A stretch of DNA of 64,000 nucleotides from Actinopolyspora xinjiangensis (GTDB lineage Bacteria > Actinomycetota > Actinomycetes > Mycobacteriales > Pseudonocardiaceae). The notes beneath the pieces were generated by a model. It did no database searches and was not told the DNA's origin. It saw nothing but the letters and a program-made list of their open reading frames with translations. The first letter of the stretch is position 1, and the number at the start of each line of letters is the position of its first letter. The stretch lies in the NCBI RefSeq assembly GCF_900104475.1, contig NZ_FNJR01000006.1:1-64000 (forward strand), written 5' to 3'. Positions 1 to 5,297 of this stretch are shown here, piece after piece. Both the position numbers and the translations under genes were made by a program.

Positions 1-261
1 TTCGAGGTAGCGGTCCAGCAGCTGTTCGACGGTGGCGTTCGTGCGCGGGTTGCGGCGCTCGTCGACCTGGTTGAGCAGCCGGGTCCGCACCCGCTCGGCC
101 TCGGCCTCGGTATCGCGCCCCGCCGCGACCACCTCGGTGAGGTAGTGCCGCCGTTGGGTCACCGGGTCGAAACCGGCGTAGACCTTCACCCGCAGCGCGC
201 CGCTGGGAAGCCGTTCGACGCTGCCGCGGGTCCGTCTCCGTCCCCTCGTCGCTGCTGCCAC
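1..261 (-). CDS. Tyrosine integrase, N-terminal part (runs off left edge)
   Basis: Eighty-seven codons read leftward from a GTG at 261, with an in-frame TAA just upstream, and leave the window open. The product starts VAAATRGRRRTRG and contains RVKVYAGFDPVTQRRHYLTE followed by NATVEQLLDRYLE. This matches the arm-binding domain and the start of the SAM-like core-binding domain of actinobacterial tyrosine recombinases. It is not the prophage's own integrase (38366-39652), whose N-terminus differs. Its start lies about 90 bp from attL, so it probably belongs to another element inserted at the same tRNA. The catalytic domain is outside the window, so activity cannot be judged. Confidence 0.75.
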   Translation of the reverse strand, partial: MAAATRGRRRTRGSVERLPSGALRVKVYAGFDPVTQRRHYLTEVVAAGRDTEAEAERVRTRLLNQVDERRNPRTNATVEQLLDRYLE

Positions 262-350
262 GACTCCATTTTACGAGCACTCGCACCACGTTTGATCCCA
301 CAAACCTCGAACGAGGCAAACGTGGTCGAGTGAATTCCCAGGTCAGACTA

Positions 351-394
351 GGCGCCCCCGGCAGGATTCGAACCTGCGACCTAGAGATTAGAAG
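351..394. other. attL core (3' half of tRNA-Arg, 44 bp)
   Basis: Bases 351-394 are identical to 39660-39703, which form the 3' half (anticodon loop to acceptor stem) of the tRNA-Arg gene. Identity stops at 395 (GACATC against TCTCTT), so no functional tRNA is left here. This is the displaced attachment-site copy. Confidence 0.93.
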
Positions 395-469
395 GACATC
401 TCGGTCAGTTAGCGCGGATTGGTGGGAGTTAGTTTTGTGCAGGTCACAAGGGGTTTGTGAGGTGAGGCA

Positions 470-495
470 GTTTAGTCTCGTTTAGCCCCGTTTAG
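470..495. repeat. GTTTAG iterons, exact 10-bp phase
   Basis: GTTTAG occurs at 470, 480 and 490, exactly one helical turn apart, with looser GTTAG copies at 407 and 428. The array lies 75-100 bp inside the prophage from the attL core. Position and phasing suggest arm-type integrase or excisionase binding sites; that role is inferred. Confidence 0.5.
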
Positions 496-501
496 CCGGA
501 A

Positions 502-522
502 GTGTCCCACGTTTGCCCCACG
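502..522 (+). repeat. Left copy of att-arm repeat
   Basis: A 21-bp motif, GTGTCCCAC-G-TTTGCCCCACG, matches 39567-39587 at 19 of 21 positions in the same orientation. Each copy carries two (T/C)CCCAC half-sites 11 bp apart. It lies about 108 bp inside the left core and the other copy about 73 bp inside the right core, so in the circular phage they would flank attP as P and P' arm sites. Confidence 0.5.
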
Positions 523-559
523 CGACGGCCACAGTGGACAGTGCCCTACGGCACGAAAA

Positions 560-586
560 AGCGCCCCCGGACGTGCCGGGGGCGCT
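560..586. terminator. Hairpin terminator next to attL
   Basis: An 11-bp perfect stem AGCGCCCCCGG / CCGGGGGCGCT closes a 5-nt loop, just downstream of the minus-strand DUF397 gene. An A-run at 556-560 becomes a U-run on the minus strand, so it probably ends the XRE/DUF397 transcript. Confidence 0.65.
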
Positions 587-600
587 CCTGTTTCGGCGGC

Positions 601-795
601 TTACTCGAACCGCTCGTTCTTCACCGCGTCGATGAACGCGGCCCACTGCTGCCCGGTGGTGGTGAAGTACCCGGCCGAGCGGTCCTTGGTGTCACGGACG
701 GCGGCGCCGTTCGGGGTGCGACCGACCTCGACGCAGTTGCTAACTCGGCCGGAGCGGCTCGATTTCCGCCATCCTTCAGGGTGGTGTACCGTCAT
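601..795 (-). CDS. DUF397 domain protein
   Basis: A 64-residue protein with the usual DUF397 pattern: WRKSSRSG near the N-terminus, NCVEV in the middle and VRDTKD before a tail ending in WAAFIDAVKN. In actinobacteria these proteins are typically encoded beside an XRE/DUF5753 regulator and are thought to act with it. Here the start overlaps the end of that regulator by 20 bp, so the two are translationally coupled. It sits at the extreme left end of the prophage, away from the late operon, and may be a cargo gene picked up from a host. Its molecular role is not established. Confidence 0.85.
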   Translation of the reverse strand: MTVHHPEGWRKSSRSGRVSNCVEVGRTPNGAAVRDTKDRSAGYFTTTGQQWAAFIDAVKNERFE

Positions 796-1639
796 CTGTG
801 GCCTCCATTTCCTCTGCTTGGTTGGCGATGAACTTTCTCGACTCGTCTTCGCTCATCGCCAACTCTTGCAGGGTAGTAACTGCCTCTGCGTAGTCCTGCG
901 CAGTGGTCGGGTTGTGCAGGAACGTGGCCGACTGGTAGTGCTCGAAGTGCACGATCGGTGAGGCTTTCGGGAACTGGAAGTGCACGAACGCTCCCATGTG
1001 CGCCGGGTGCGCCACGGTAGAGCCCGCACGCAGCACCTGTACGGAAACGTTCGGGCGCTCGCTCATGTCGAGGATGTGTCGAAGCTGTTCGGCCATGACT
1101 GTGTGACCGCCGATCGGCTCCGACAACGCTCGTTCGCTGATGATCGCGGCGAACGGGGTGCCCTTGTCCGTCAGGACTTCTCGGCGTCCGACCCGCATCA
1201 GCACGCGGGTCTCGCGCTCCTGGTCGGACATCTCCACCATGAGCGCCCGTGCGTACGCCGACGTTTGTAGCAGCCCTGGGACAAGGTCCGTAGCCACCTC
1301 GGAGATTGCGGTGGCCGTCCGCTCGAACTCGATCAGCGTGGTCAGTTCGTGGCGCGACCCGTTGCGACCGGTGGTCAACCAGTCGGGCTGATCGGCATCC
1401 TTGGCCATCTCGACAATGCGGTCCCGTTCGGCGGCGGGCACCCCGCATTCGGCGAGGTAGACGGCGACGAATGTGGACGCCGGTACTTGGCTTCCTGATT
1501 CGTACCGTCCGAGTTTGACGTGGTTGGTTTCGAGTTTTCGTGCCACTGCACGGAGACTCTGACCACTCGCCTCGCGTGCTTCTCGCAGTTCAGCCCCGAG
1601 CGCCCGAGCTTTAGGGGTTCCGCCTCTGGTAACTGCCAT
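776..1639 (-). CDS. XRE-family regulator with DUF5753
   Basis: A 287-residue protein beginning MAVTRGGTPKARALGAELRE. An N-terminal helix-turn-helix (about residues 12-60, SGQSLRAVARKL and HVKLGRYESG) precedes a DUF5753 effector domain (EFERTATAISEVATDLVPGLLQT onward). I chose the ATG at 1639 because family members start right before the HTH; an in-frame ATG at 1681 would add 14 residues. It is the partner of the overlapping DUF397 gene. The divergent arrangement with the gene at 1780 and a palindrome at 1707-1732 suggest that it controls that intergenic region. It is probably not the lysogeny repressor, which is better matched at 37620. Confidence 0.85.
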   Translation of the reverse strand: MAVTRGGTPKARALGAELREAREASGQSLRAVARKLETNHVKLGRYESGSQVPASTFVAVYLAECGVPAAERDRIVEMAKDADQPDWLTTGRNGSRHELTTLIEFERTATAISEVATDLVPGLLQTSAYARALMVEMSDQERETRVLMRVGRREVLTDKGTPFAAIISERALSEPIGGHTVMAEQLRHILDMSERPNVSVQVLRAGSTVAHPAHMGAFVHFQFPKASPIVHFEHYQSATFLHNPTTAQDYAEAVTTLQELAMSEDESRKFIANQAEEMEATDDGTPP

Positions 1640-1706
1640 GTACCAGATCCTAAACCGGATCGGGTGGTACCTGACCATCACCTAATTGGAGGATTGTGGC
1701 GTTCGG

Positions 1707-1732
1707 ACATGTTCCAAAAGAATGGAACACGT
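1707..1732. promoter_or_regulatory. Imperfect palindrome, candidate operator
   Basis: Arms ACATGTTCC and GGAACACGT (8 of 9 complementary) flank an 8-bp spacer between the divergent XRE gene (start 1639) and the plus-strand gene at 1780. Its position suits an autoregulatory operator of the XRE protein. Confidence 0.5.
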
Positions 1733-1779
1733 CCACAACGGAGCGCATCGACCACGACGGGTGGTTAGGAGCGTATCGG

Positions 1780-1995
1780 ATGCCACAGAACTACGACTGG
1801 ACAGGTTTCGGGGTGCGGGCGAGATGCCGCCACGAGGGCGGCGAAGGGTCGCTGCGGGTGTGGCGCTCGGAGTGGTCGCCGAACGTGATCCGCATCGACA
1901 CCCCGACGGTCTACAACCGCACCGAGTGGACGGTTGATCAGGCGAAACAGCTGCGAGCGGTGCTCGACGCGGCGATCAGGGAGGCGGGAAAGTGA
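1780..1995 (+). CDS. Small hypothetical phage protein (71 aa)
   Basis: I do not recognise the family. The ATG at 1780 follows an AGGAG at 1767-1771 with an ideal 8-bp spacer; an alternative GTG at 1696 would add 28 residues but would put the palindrome at 1707-1732 inside the gene. The product has a compact, strand-rich N-terminal half with paired CR residues and ends in a helix (DQAKQLRAVLDAAI). It overlaps the next gene by four bases (GTGA), so the two are probably coupled. Confidence 0.6.
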   Translation: MPQNYDWTGFGVRARCRHEGGEGSLRVWRSEWSPNVIRIDTPTVYNRTEWTVDQAKQLRAVLDAAIREAGK

Positions 1996-2216
1996 ACCCG
2001 ACGCCGCCGAACGTTGACATCGCCCTGCGTGTGACGCACCTGCGGGCGACGTTGCACGCGTTGTCGTTTGATCTGTCCACGCAGTCGACCACTGCCGAGC
2101 AGCTCACCGGTGCGGCCGACTACATGGAGCGACTCGCCGCTGATCTACGGGGACAGGCCGACCGAGCCCCTTCTCGAGGTCCGCGCCTCCTCGCGGAGGA
2201 GGGCTCCGATGCCTGA
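1992..2216 (+). CDS. Small hypothetical phage protein (74 aa)
   Basis: GTG start overlapping the previous stop codon. The predicted product is mostly helical (LRVTHLRATLHALSFDL, then AEQLTGAADYMERLAADLRG) with an Arg/Pro-rich tail. No family recognised. It is the middle member of a three-gene overlapping run (1780-2565) divergent from the XRE/DUF397 pair. Confidence 0.6.
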   Translation: MNPTPPNVDIALRVTHLRATLHALSFDLSTQSTTAEQLTGAADYMERLAADLRGQADRAPSRGPRLLAEEGSDA

Positions 2217-2565
2217 GGCGTGGCCCGCGCTCGTGCTGGCGGTGGTGCTGGCGGCCACAGCTGTGGTGCTGACCGTGTGGGGGCACTACTCGGAGCGAAG
2301 ACCGAGACATGCCGGGGCAGGCCCAGGAGCGCTGACCGTGGCGCAGTTACGCGAGGAGATCGAGATGCCCGACGAGACGGGCGAGATGCCGGCGATCGGT
2401 CGGGGCCGGTGGTCGCACTGGCGCGGCGAGCTGCCGGATGTGGGGAGCCTCCCCGGTAGTCCCATCCTACCGGGGAGTGACCCCGAGTGTACCTCGCTGA
2501 TCGTCACCGAGGAGCCGCACCTGGCGCTGATGCGCCGCGTCCTCGCCGGTCTGCACCGCTTGTAG
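2209..2565 (+). CDS. Small single-pass membrane protein (118 aa)
   Basis: ATG at 2209 preceded by GGAGGAGGG. A strong transmembrane helix begins at residue 4 (PALVLAVVLAATAVVLTVW), followed by a charged segment that repeats E-M-P (EIEMPDETGEMPAIG), so most of the protein probably lies on one side of the membrane. No family recognised. A phage-encoded membrane protein at the edge of the prophage could be involved in superinfection exclusion, but only its position suggests this. Confidence 0.6.
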   Translation: MPEAWPALVLAVVLAATAVVLTVWGHYSERRPRHAGAGPGALTVAQLREEIEMPDETGEMPAIGRGRWSHWRGELPDVGSLPGSPILPGSDPECTSLIVTEEPHLALMRRVLAGLHRL

Positions 2566-2673
2566 TCCACGGCCCGGCACTGCCGACCCCGATGTCCGGT
2601 GTCGGGCCGTCGCCGCCCGGCCGGTAAACGCCCCCCGGCCGGTCGGGCGGCTCCCAACCATCGAGGAGAACCA

Positions 2674-2814
2674 GTGTTCACCGAATGCGGAACGACGAGC
2701 CCGGAACACGTCGACGCCGAGGGCAACCCGTGCGTGCTGCCCGCCGGACACGAGGGCGCCCACGAAGGTGACCAGCTCCGGGCGTGGGCTCGCTACAACG
2801 TCGGGTGGGAATAG
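2674..2814 (+). CDS. Tiny Cys/His protein (46 aa)
   Basis: GTG at 2674 with GAGGAG upstream. The product contains CGTTSPEHVD, then CVLPAGHEGAHEG: two cysteines and several histidines that could bind one metal ion. The C-x2-P-x-GHxGxH pattern recurs in small actinophage proteins of unknown function. It stands alone on the plus strand after the membrane-protein gene. Confidence 0.55.
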   Translation: MFTECGTTSPEHVDAEGNPCVLPAGHEGAHEGDQLRAWARYNVGWE

Positions 2815-2879
2815 GCGTCTCGCCCGGTCGGCGGATCGCGCCCGCGAGCGAGGCGGGCGAGGATCGGGGCCGGAGGTGA

Positions 2880-3314
2880 TCACGATGGCGAAATGCCGGA
2901 TGTGTAGCTCGCAGGCCGATCGGGACGGGGAGCTGTGCGACTCGTGCCGGAACCAGAGTGATCCGGGGAACTAACCGGGACGCTGTAGGAAACGCCGCCG
3001 GTGGGCCGTGAAGCCGTCGGCGGCGTTTGCGACCACCGCACGAGGCACCCATTGATGAACGCGATGCCCTCCCACGATCGGCGTAGGAACCAGTTGCGCC
3101 ACGCCTCGGCCAGCTCCGGGTGCTGCTCGATGGTGTCGGGACGCCACACCCCGTGCGGATAGTGCCAGTCCGCGTGCCAGTCCATCTTGAGCGTCTCGCG
3201 GCGTTCGAGGGCGTGTTTCACGTCCTCGTTGGTGAGGTCGAGCTCGGAGTCCGGCGGGTCGGCCGGGAGCACGTCCCACTTGCCGTATTCGGCGGGTGTC
3301 GGAAACGGGCGCAT
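2880..3314 (-). CDS. Hypothetical protein, possibly readthrough at 3' end
   Basis: The first 105 residues or so (MRPFPTPAEYGKWDVL onward, rich in Trp: KMDWHADWHYPHGVWRPD) look like a genuine globular protein. The last 35 or so are Ser/Pro-rich and read across a perfect hairpin and the antisense zinc-ribbon gene. The original stop may have been lost by a frameshift, or the plus-strand peptide may not be made. No family recognised. Start chosen at the ATG at 3314; an ATG at 3326 adds four residues. Confidence 0.5.
   Translation of the reverse strand: MRPFPTPAEYGKWDVLPADPPDSELDLTNEDVKHALERRETLKMDWHADWHYPHGVWRPDTIEQHPELAEAWRNWFLRRSWEGIAFINGCLVRWSQTPPTASRPTGGVSYSVPVSSPDHSGSGTSRTAPRPDRPASYTSGISPS
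2885..2974 (+). CDS. 29-residue zinc-ribbon peptide
   Basis: ATG at 2885 with GGAGGTG eight bases upstream. The peptide MAKCRMCSSQAD... has two CxxC knuckles (CRMC and CDSC) 15 residues apart, a minimal zinc ribbon. A hairpin terminator follows at 2990-3028. It lies antisense to the 3' end of the minus-strand gene 2880-3314, so one of the two may not be translated over its whole length; the ribosome-binding site and the cysteines favour this one. Confidence 0.55.
   Translation: MAKCRMCSSQADRDGELCDSCRNQSDPGN
2990..3028. terminator. Hairpin between convergent genes
   Basis: An 11-bp perfect stem AAACGCCGCCG / CGGCGGCGTTT with a 17-nt loop, 16 bp after the stop of the 29-residue gene. A-run and T-run flanks suit a bidirectional terminator, yet it lies inside the 3' part of the minus-strand frame 2880-3314. 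Confidence 0.55.
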
Positions 3315-3412
3315 GGTCCGGATCATACGACACCGGCCGGACACCGCGAGCCGACGAGATAACCTCTGTTCGTGCTACACTGGTGACGCAATTGCGGGAT
3401 TGCGGAGCGGCG

Positions 3413-3440
3413 AACCCCCGGCTGAGGCCGGGGGTTTGTT
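3413..3440 (+). terminator. Rho-independent terminator before repeat cassette
   Basis: Stem AACCCCCGGC / GCCGGGGGTT with a TGAG loop, followed by TTGTT. A -10-like TACACT at 3376-3381 lies 30 bp upstream, so a plus-strand RNA of about 50 nt, antisense to the leader of gene 2880-3314, may end here. It also insulates the next cassette from upstream transcription. Confidence 0.6.
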
Positions 3441-3464
3441 CGTGCGTGATCGTCGTGCTACTGT
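3436..3464 (+). promoter_or_regulatory. Promoter of CRISPR-like repeat cassette
   Basis: TTGTTC (3436-3441), a 17-bp spacer and TACTGT (3459-3464) fit a sigma-70-type promoter. The expected start, near 3471, coincides with the first base of repeat 1 at 3472. Confidence 0.55.
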
Positions 3465-3471
3465 CCGGGCA

Positions 3472-3705
3472 GTGCTCCCCACGGATGTGGGGGTGGCCCG
3501 TAGGTACGCATCCTGCGAGCATGGTCCCCGCTCACGCGGGGGTGGCCCGATTGAGTGTTTGACGACGCTCCAGGGTGATCGTTTCCCCGCCTCGGCGGGG
3601 GTGCCGGTTGGGTGTTTGACGAACGCCCGTGAGGTTCGTGTTCCCCACTCCGGTGGGGGTGGTCCGCACGCGGATCGTGGGCTCCGCGCAAGCGGAGAGG
3701 GTTTC
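3472..3705 (+). CRISPR. CRISPR-like (type I-E style) repeat cassette, no cas genes
   Basis: Four 29-nt units start at 3472, 3521, 3580 and 3638, sharing TCCCC-N8-GGGGGTGGYCCG (the third deviates at its 3' end); a fifth, weaker unit starts at 3677. The format matches actinobacterial type I-E repeats. The stem bases vary with compensation: CCCCAC/GTGGGG in units 1 and 4, CCCCGC/GCGGGG in units 2 and 3, CTCCGC/GCGGAG in unit 5. Intervening stretches are irregular (20, 30, 29 and 10 nt), unlike the 32-33 nt of true I-E spacers, and the second and third share TGRGTGTTTGACGA. A promoter begins the cassette and a terminator ends it. It is not a normal adaptive array; an RNA mimic of CRISPR repeats or a decayed mini-array are the main options. 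Confidence 0.6.
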
Positions 3706-3710
3706 AACGG

Positions 3711-3752
3711 AAAAGTTCAGCTCCCTACGGCTTCCCGTGGGGAGCTTTTTCG
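3711..3752 (+). terminator. Terminator of repeat cassette
   Basis: Stem AGCTCCC / GGGGAGCT (3719-3746) followed by TTTTT, with an A-run on the 5' side. It closes the 280-nt transcription unit that starts at the repeats. Confidence 0.75.
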
Positions 3753-3774
3753 TGTCTGACCAGCCTAAACAGTG

Positions 3775-3836
3775 GTCTGATTAATTTCTACTCAGATGGG
3801 TTGCACTCTTGGTACTGTCGTGATTAACTATTAATC
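3775..3836. promoter_or_regulatory. GATTAA operator-like palindrome
   Basis: GATTAA-CTA-TTAATC at 3822-3836 is a perfect 6-bp inverted repeat, and a further GATTAAT half-site lies at 3778-3784. Both sit in an AT-rich stretch just before the gene at 3864, which has a C-terminal helix-turn-helix, so autoregulation is plausible. Confidence 0.5.
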
Positions 3837-3863
3837 AACATCGACCATAAGGGAGTAACACCG

Positions 3864-4637
3864 ATGAGCGAGCTGACCGTCACCCCCGAGTACGTCAACA
3901 ACAGCACCCTCGACGAGCTGGTTACCTGGTACCCCGGCCAGTCCGGGCCGCAGCCAATCGAGCTGTGCCTCGACCTCGAAGACGGCACCTTCTGGTTCCG
4001 GGTCAATCCCGAAATCGGCCGTTCCATGCCCGCCCGGCACTGGCACGGGCTCGTACAGCGGTGGGAGGTTCCGGCACCCCTGACCCCCAACGGCGCGAAC
4101 GCCTACCTCGACGAGCTCGTCGACGACGCACAGGCGATACTCAACGATTCGACGGTGTACTGGGACGGTTCAAACCGAGTCGGCAGCGTCGGGCCTGAGG
4201 GCCAGGAGGCCGACGAGCGGATCGAAGCCGAACTCGGAGACGAGCGAGACATTCCCGAGGATCGAGTGGTGCGGACCGTCGAGGCAAGCGACGCCTACAT
4301 CGAATGCGCTTCCGAGGTGCTGCACAGTACCGGACTGACTGCGGCCACGTCTGATGAGCAGCTCGACAGGATGGCCGACGATTTGGAGGCCGAAGCCGCT
4401 TCCGAAGGCATGGTCATCCGGAGTGTAGTCGACTGGCTACGCGAGCAGCGTGCCGAGATGCGCCGCCAGGTTGAGGACGAACTCGGCGAGGTCGTCGATC
4501 GACTCAAGGCCGATACGATCCGCAGGGACGAACTGGTGAACACGATGTACGCGTGGTGTTCGCAGCGCGATTTGGCTGACCGGATCGAGGTATCGCAGGG
4601 GACGGTGTCGAACCTGCTCAACAGGCAAGGTGCCTGA
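3864..4637 (+). CDS. Putative DNA-binding regulator with C-terminal HTH
   Basis: A 257-residue acidic protein with a GGGAG ribosome-binding site before the ATG. Residues 1-85 form a mixed domain (TVTPEYVNNSTLDELVTWY, GTFWFRVNPEIGRSMP); residues 90-215 are acidic and helical; residues 220-255 carry a helix-turn-helix (LVNTMYAWCSQRDLADRIEV, then SQGTVSNLLNRQ). I recognise no named family. It has its own promoter region and a strong terminator after it, between the CRISPR-like cassette and the Acb2 region. A transcriptional regulator of this accessory block is the simplest reading. Confidence 0.65.
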   Translation: MSELTVTPEYVNNSTLDELVTWYPGQSGPQPIELCLDLEDGTFWFRVNPEIGRSMPARHWHGLVQRWEVPAPLTPNGANAYLDELVDDAQAILNDSTVYWDGSNRVGSVGPEGQEADERIEAELGDERDIPEDRVVRTVEASDAYIECASEVLHSTGLTAATSDEQLDRMADDLEAEAASEGMVIRSVVDWLREQRAEMRRQVEDELGEVVDRLKADTIRRDELVNTMYAWCSQRDLADRIEVSQGTVSNLLNRQGA

Positions 4638-4649
4638 CACACGAAAATG

Positions 4650-4683
4650 CGCCCCCGGTCTCCACGTGGAGACCGGGGGCGCG
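4650..4683. terminator. Strong bidirectional terminator
   Basis: A 15-bp perfect stem GCGCCCCCGGTCTCC with its complement around an ACGT loop, right after the stop of the regulator gene and before the end of the convergent holin-like gene. The A-run GAAAA on the left serves minus-strand transcripts. Confidence 0.75.
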
Positions 4684-4748
4684 GCGTGCCAGCTACCCGC
4701 AGGGTACCGCCTCGGGCGGCCTGCGGGGGTCGGGGATCACGGGGTCGA

Positions 4749-4964
4749 TCACTGGTCGACGGCCTCCACTTCGACCCGCGGGGTGTGGCGGGTGAGCCAA
4801 GCGGCCCCGAACGTCGCCAGACCGGTGACGGCGGTGGAGATGATCGAGTCCAGCGTCCCGCCGAGCGCGTCCGGCAGGTATGGCTGAACTTCGGTCATCA
4901 CGAACGCGGTCACCGTGGCCGCGAGACTTCCGGTCTTGACCTTGCTCTCAACGATGTTGCGCAT
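4749..4964 (-). CDS. Small holin-like membrane protein (71 aa)
   Basis: The product MRNIVESKVKTGSLAATV... has two hydrophobic stretches (TGSLAATVTAFVMTEV and SIISTAVTGLATFGAAWL) separated by a short PYLPDALG turn, and a charged tail, a pattern found in small actinophage holins. The ATG at 4964 is chosen because AAGGAGG lies five bases upstream; an ATG at 4982 falls on the terminator T-run. It lies far from the endolysin gene, which has its own membrane partner, so its role in lysis is uncertain. Confidence 0.6.
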   Translation of the reverse strand: MRNIVESKVKTGSLAATVTAFVMTEVQPYLPDALGGTLDSIISTAVTGLATFGAAWLTRHTPRVEVEAVDQ

Positions 4965-4983
4965 GGCGTCCTCCTTGGACATG

Positions 4984-5011
4984 AAAAAGGGGCACCCGTG
5001 GTGGGTGCCCC
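4984..5011 (-). terminator. Terminator abutting holin-like gene start
   Basis: On the minus strand, GGGGCACCC-ACCAC-GGGTGCCCC is followed by TTTTT and then CATGTCC. It separates the Acb2 gene from the holin-like gene and would end most readthrough right before the latter's ribosome-binding site. Confidence 0.7.
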
Positions 5012-5028
5012 CGGTGGTTGGGTTCGGG

Positions 5029-5241
5029 CTACTCAGGCTGGCGGGCGATGGCGGCGTTGGCCCACATGAGCGCCTCTTCGAGCTTGGTCATCACGACGGA
5101 CTTCTCCCTGCCCTCCGGCAGGGTGTCGTTGAGCCGGTGGGCGAGCTCGCGGACCTCGGCGCGCACCTGCTCGTGCTGCTCGATCCGGTCGTCGGTGGGG
5201 GCGTGGTAGGTGAAGCGGGACTCGATGTCGTCGGACTGCAT
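5029..5241 (-). CDS. acb2: Acb2/Tad1-type cyclic-nucleotide sponge (anti-CBASS)
   Basis: A 70-residue two-helix protein: ESRFTYHAPTDDRIEQHEQV, then an amphipathic helix, then EGREKSVVMTKLEEALMWAN and AAIAR. The closing TKLEEAxMWANAAIAR motif is typical of the Acb2/Tad1 hairpin domain. Characterised Acb2 proteins form hexamers that sequester cyclic di- and trinucleotides made by CBASS and related host defences, blocking effector activation. Start supported by GGAGG seven bases before the ATG. It is flanked by terminators on both sides, so it may be an independent small transcript. The family assignment is strong; the nucleotide specificity of this copy is unknown. Confidence 0.82.
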   Translation of the reverse strand: MQSDDIESRFTYHAPTDDRIEQHEQVRAEVRELAHRLNDTLPEGREKSVVMTKLEEALMWANAAIARQPE

Positions 5242-5264
5242 GATTCCTCCGTGAGGTGGTCAGG

Positions 5265-5290
5265 GGGTACTCATCCGGTGAGTACCCTTT
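5265..5290. terminator. Hairpin after antirepressor gene
   Basis: GGGTACTCA-TCCGG-TGAGTACCC is a perfect 9-bp stem placed between the antirepressor stop (5298) and the Acb2 start (5241). T-run is short, so it may attenuate rather than fully stop transcription into Acb2. Confidence 0.6.
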
Positions 5291-5297
5291 GGTCGGG

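Noticed and set aside
145-333. A plus-strand 62-residue frame at the left edge
   Set aside because: The minus strand here encodes a recognisable integrase N-terminus; the plus-strand frame has no ribosome-binding site and an Arg/Pro-rich shadow composition.
776-1639. The XRE/DUF5753 protein as the immunity repressor
   Set aside because: The divergent XRE gene at 37620 next to int and opposite a Cro-like gene fits that role much better, and DUF5753/DUF397 pairs are ordinary host-type regulators.
3472-3705. A functional adaptive type I-E CRISPR array
   Set aside because: No cas genes occur in the window, the intervals are 10-30 nt instead of 32-33, and two are similar to each other. It is reported as CRISPR-like only.
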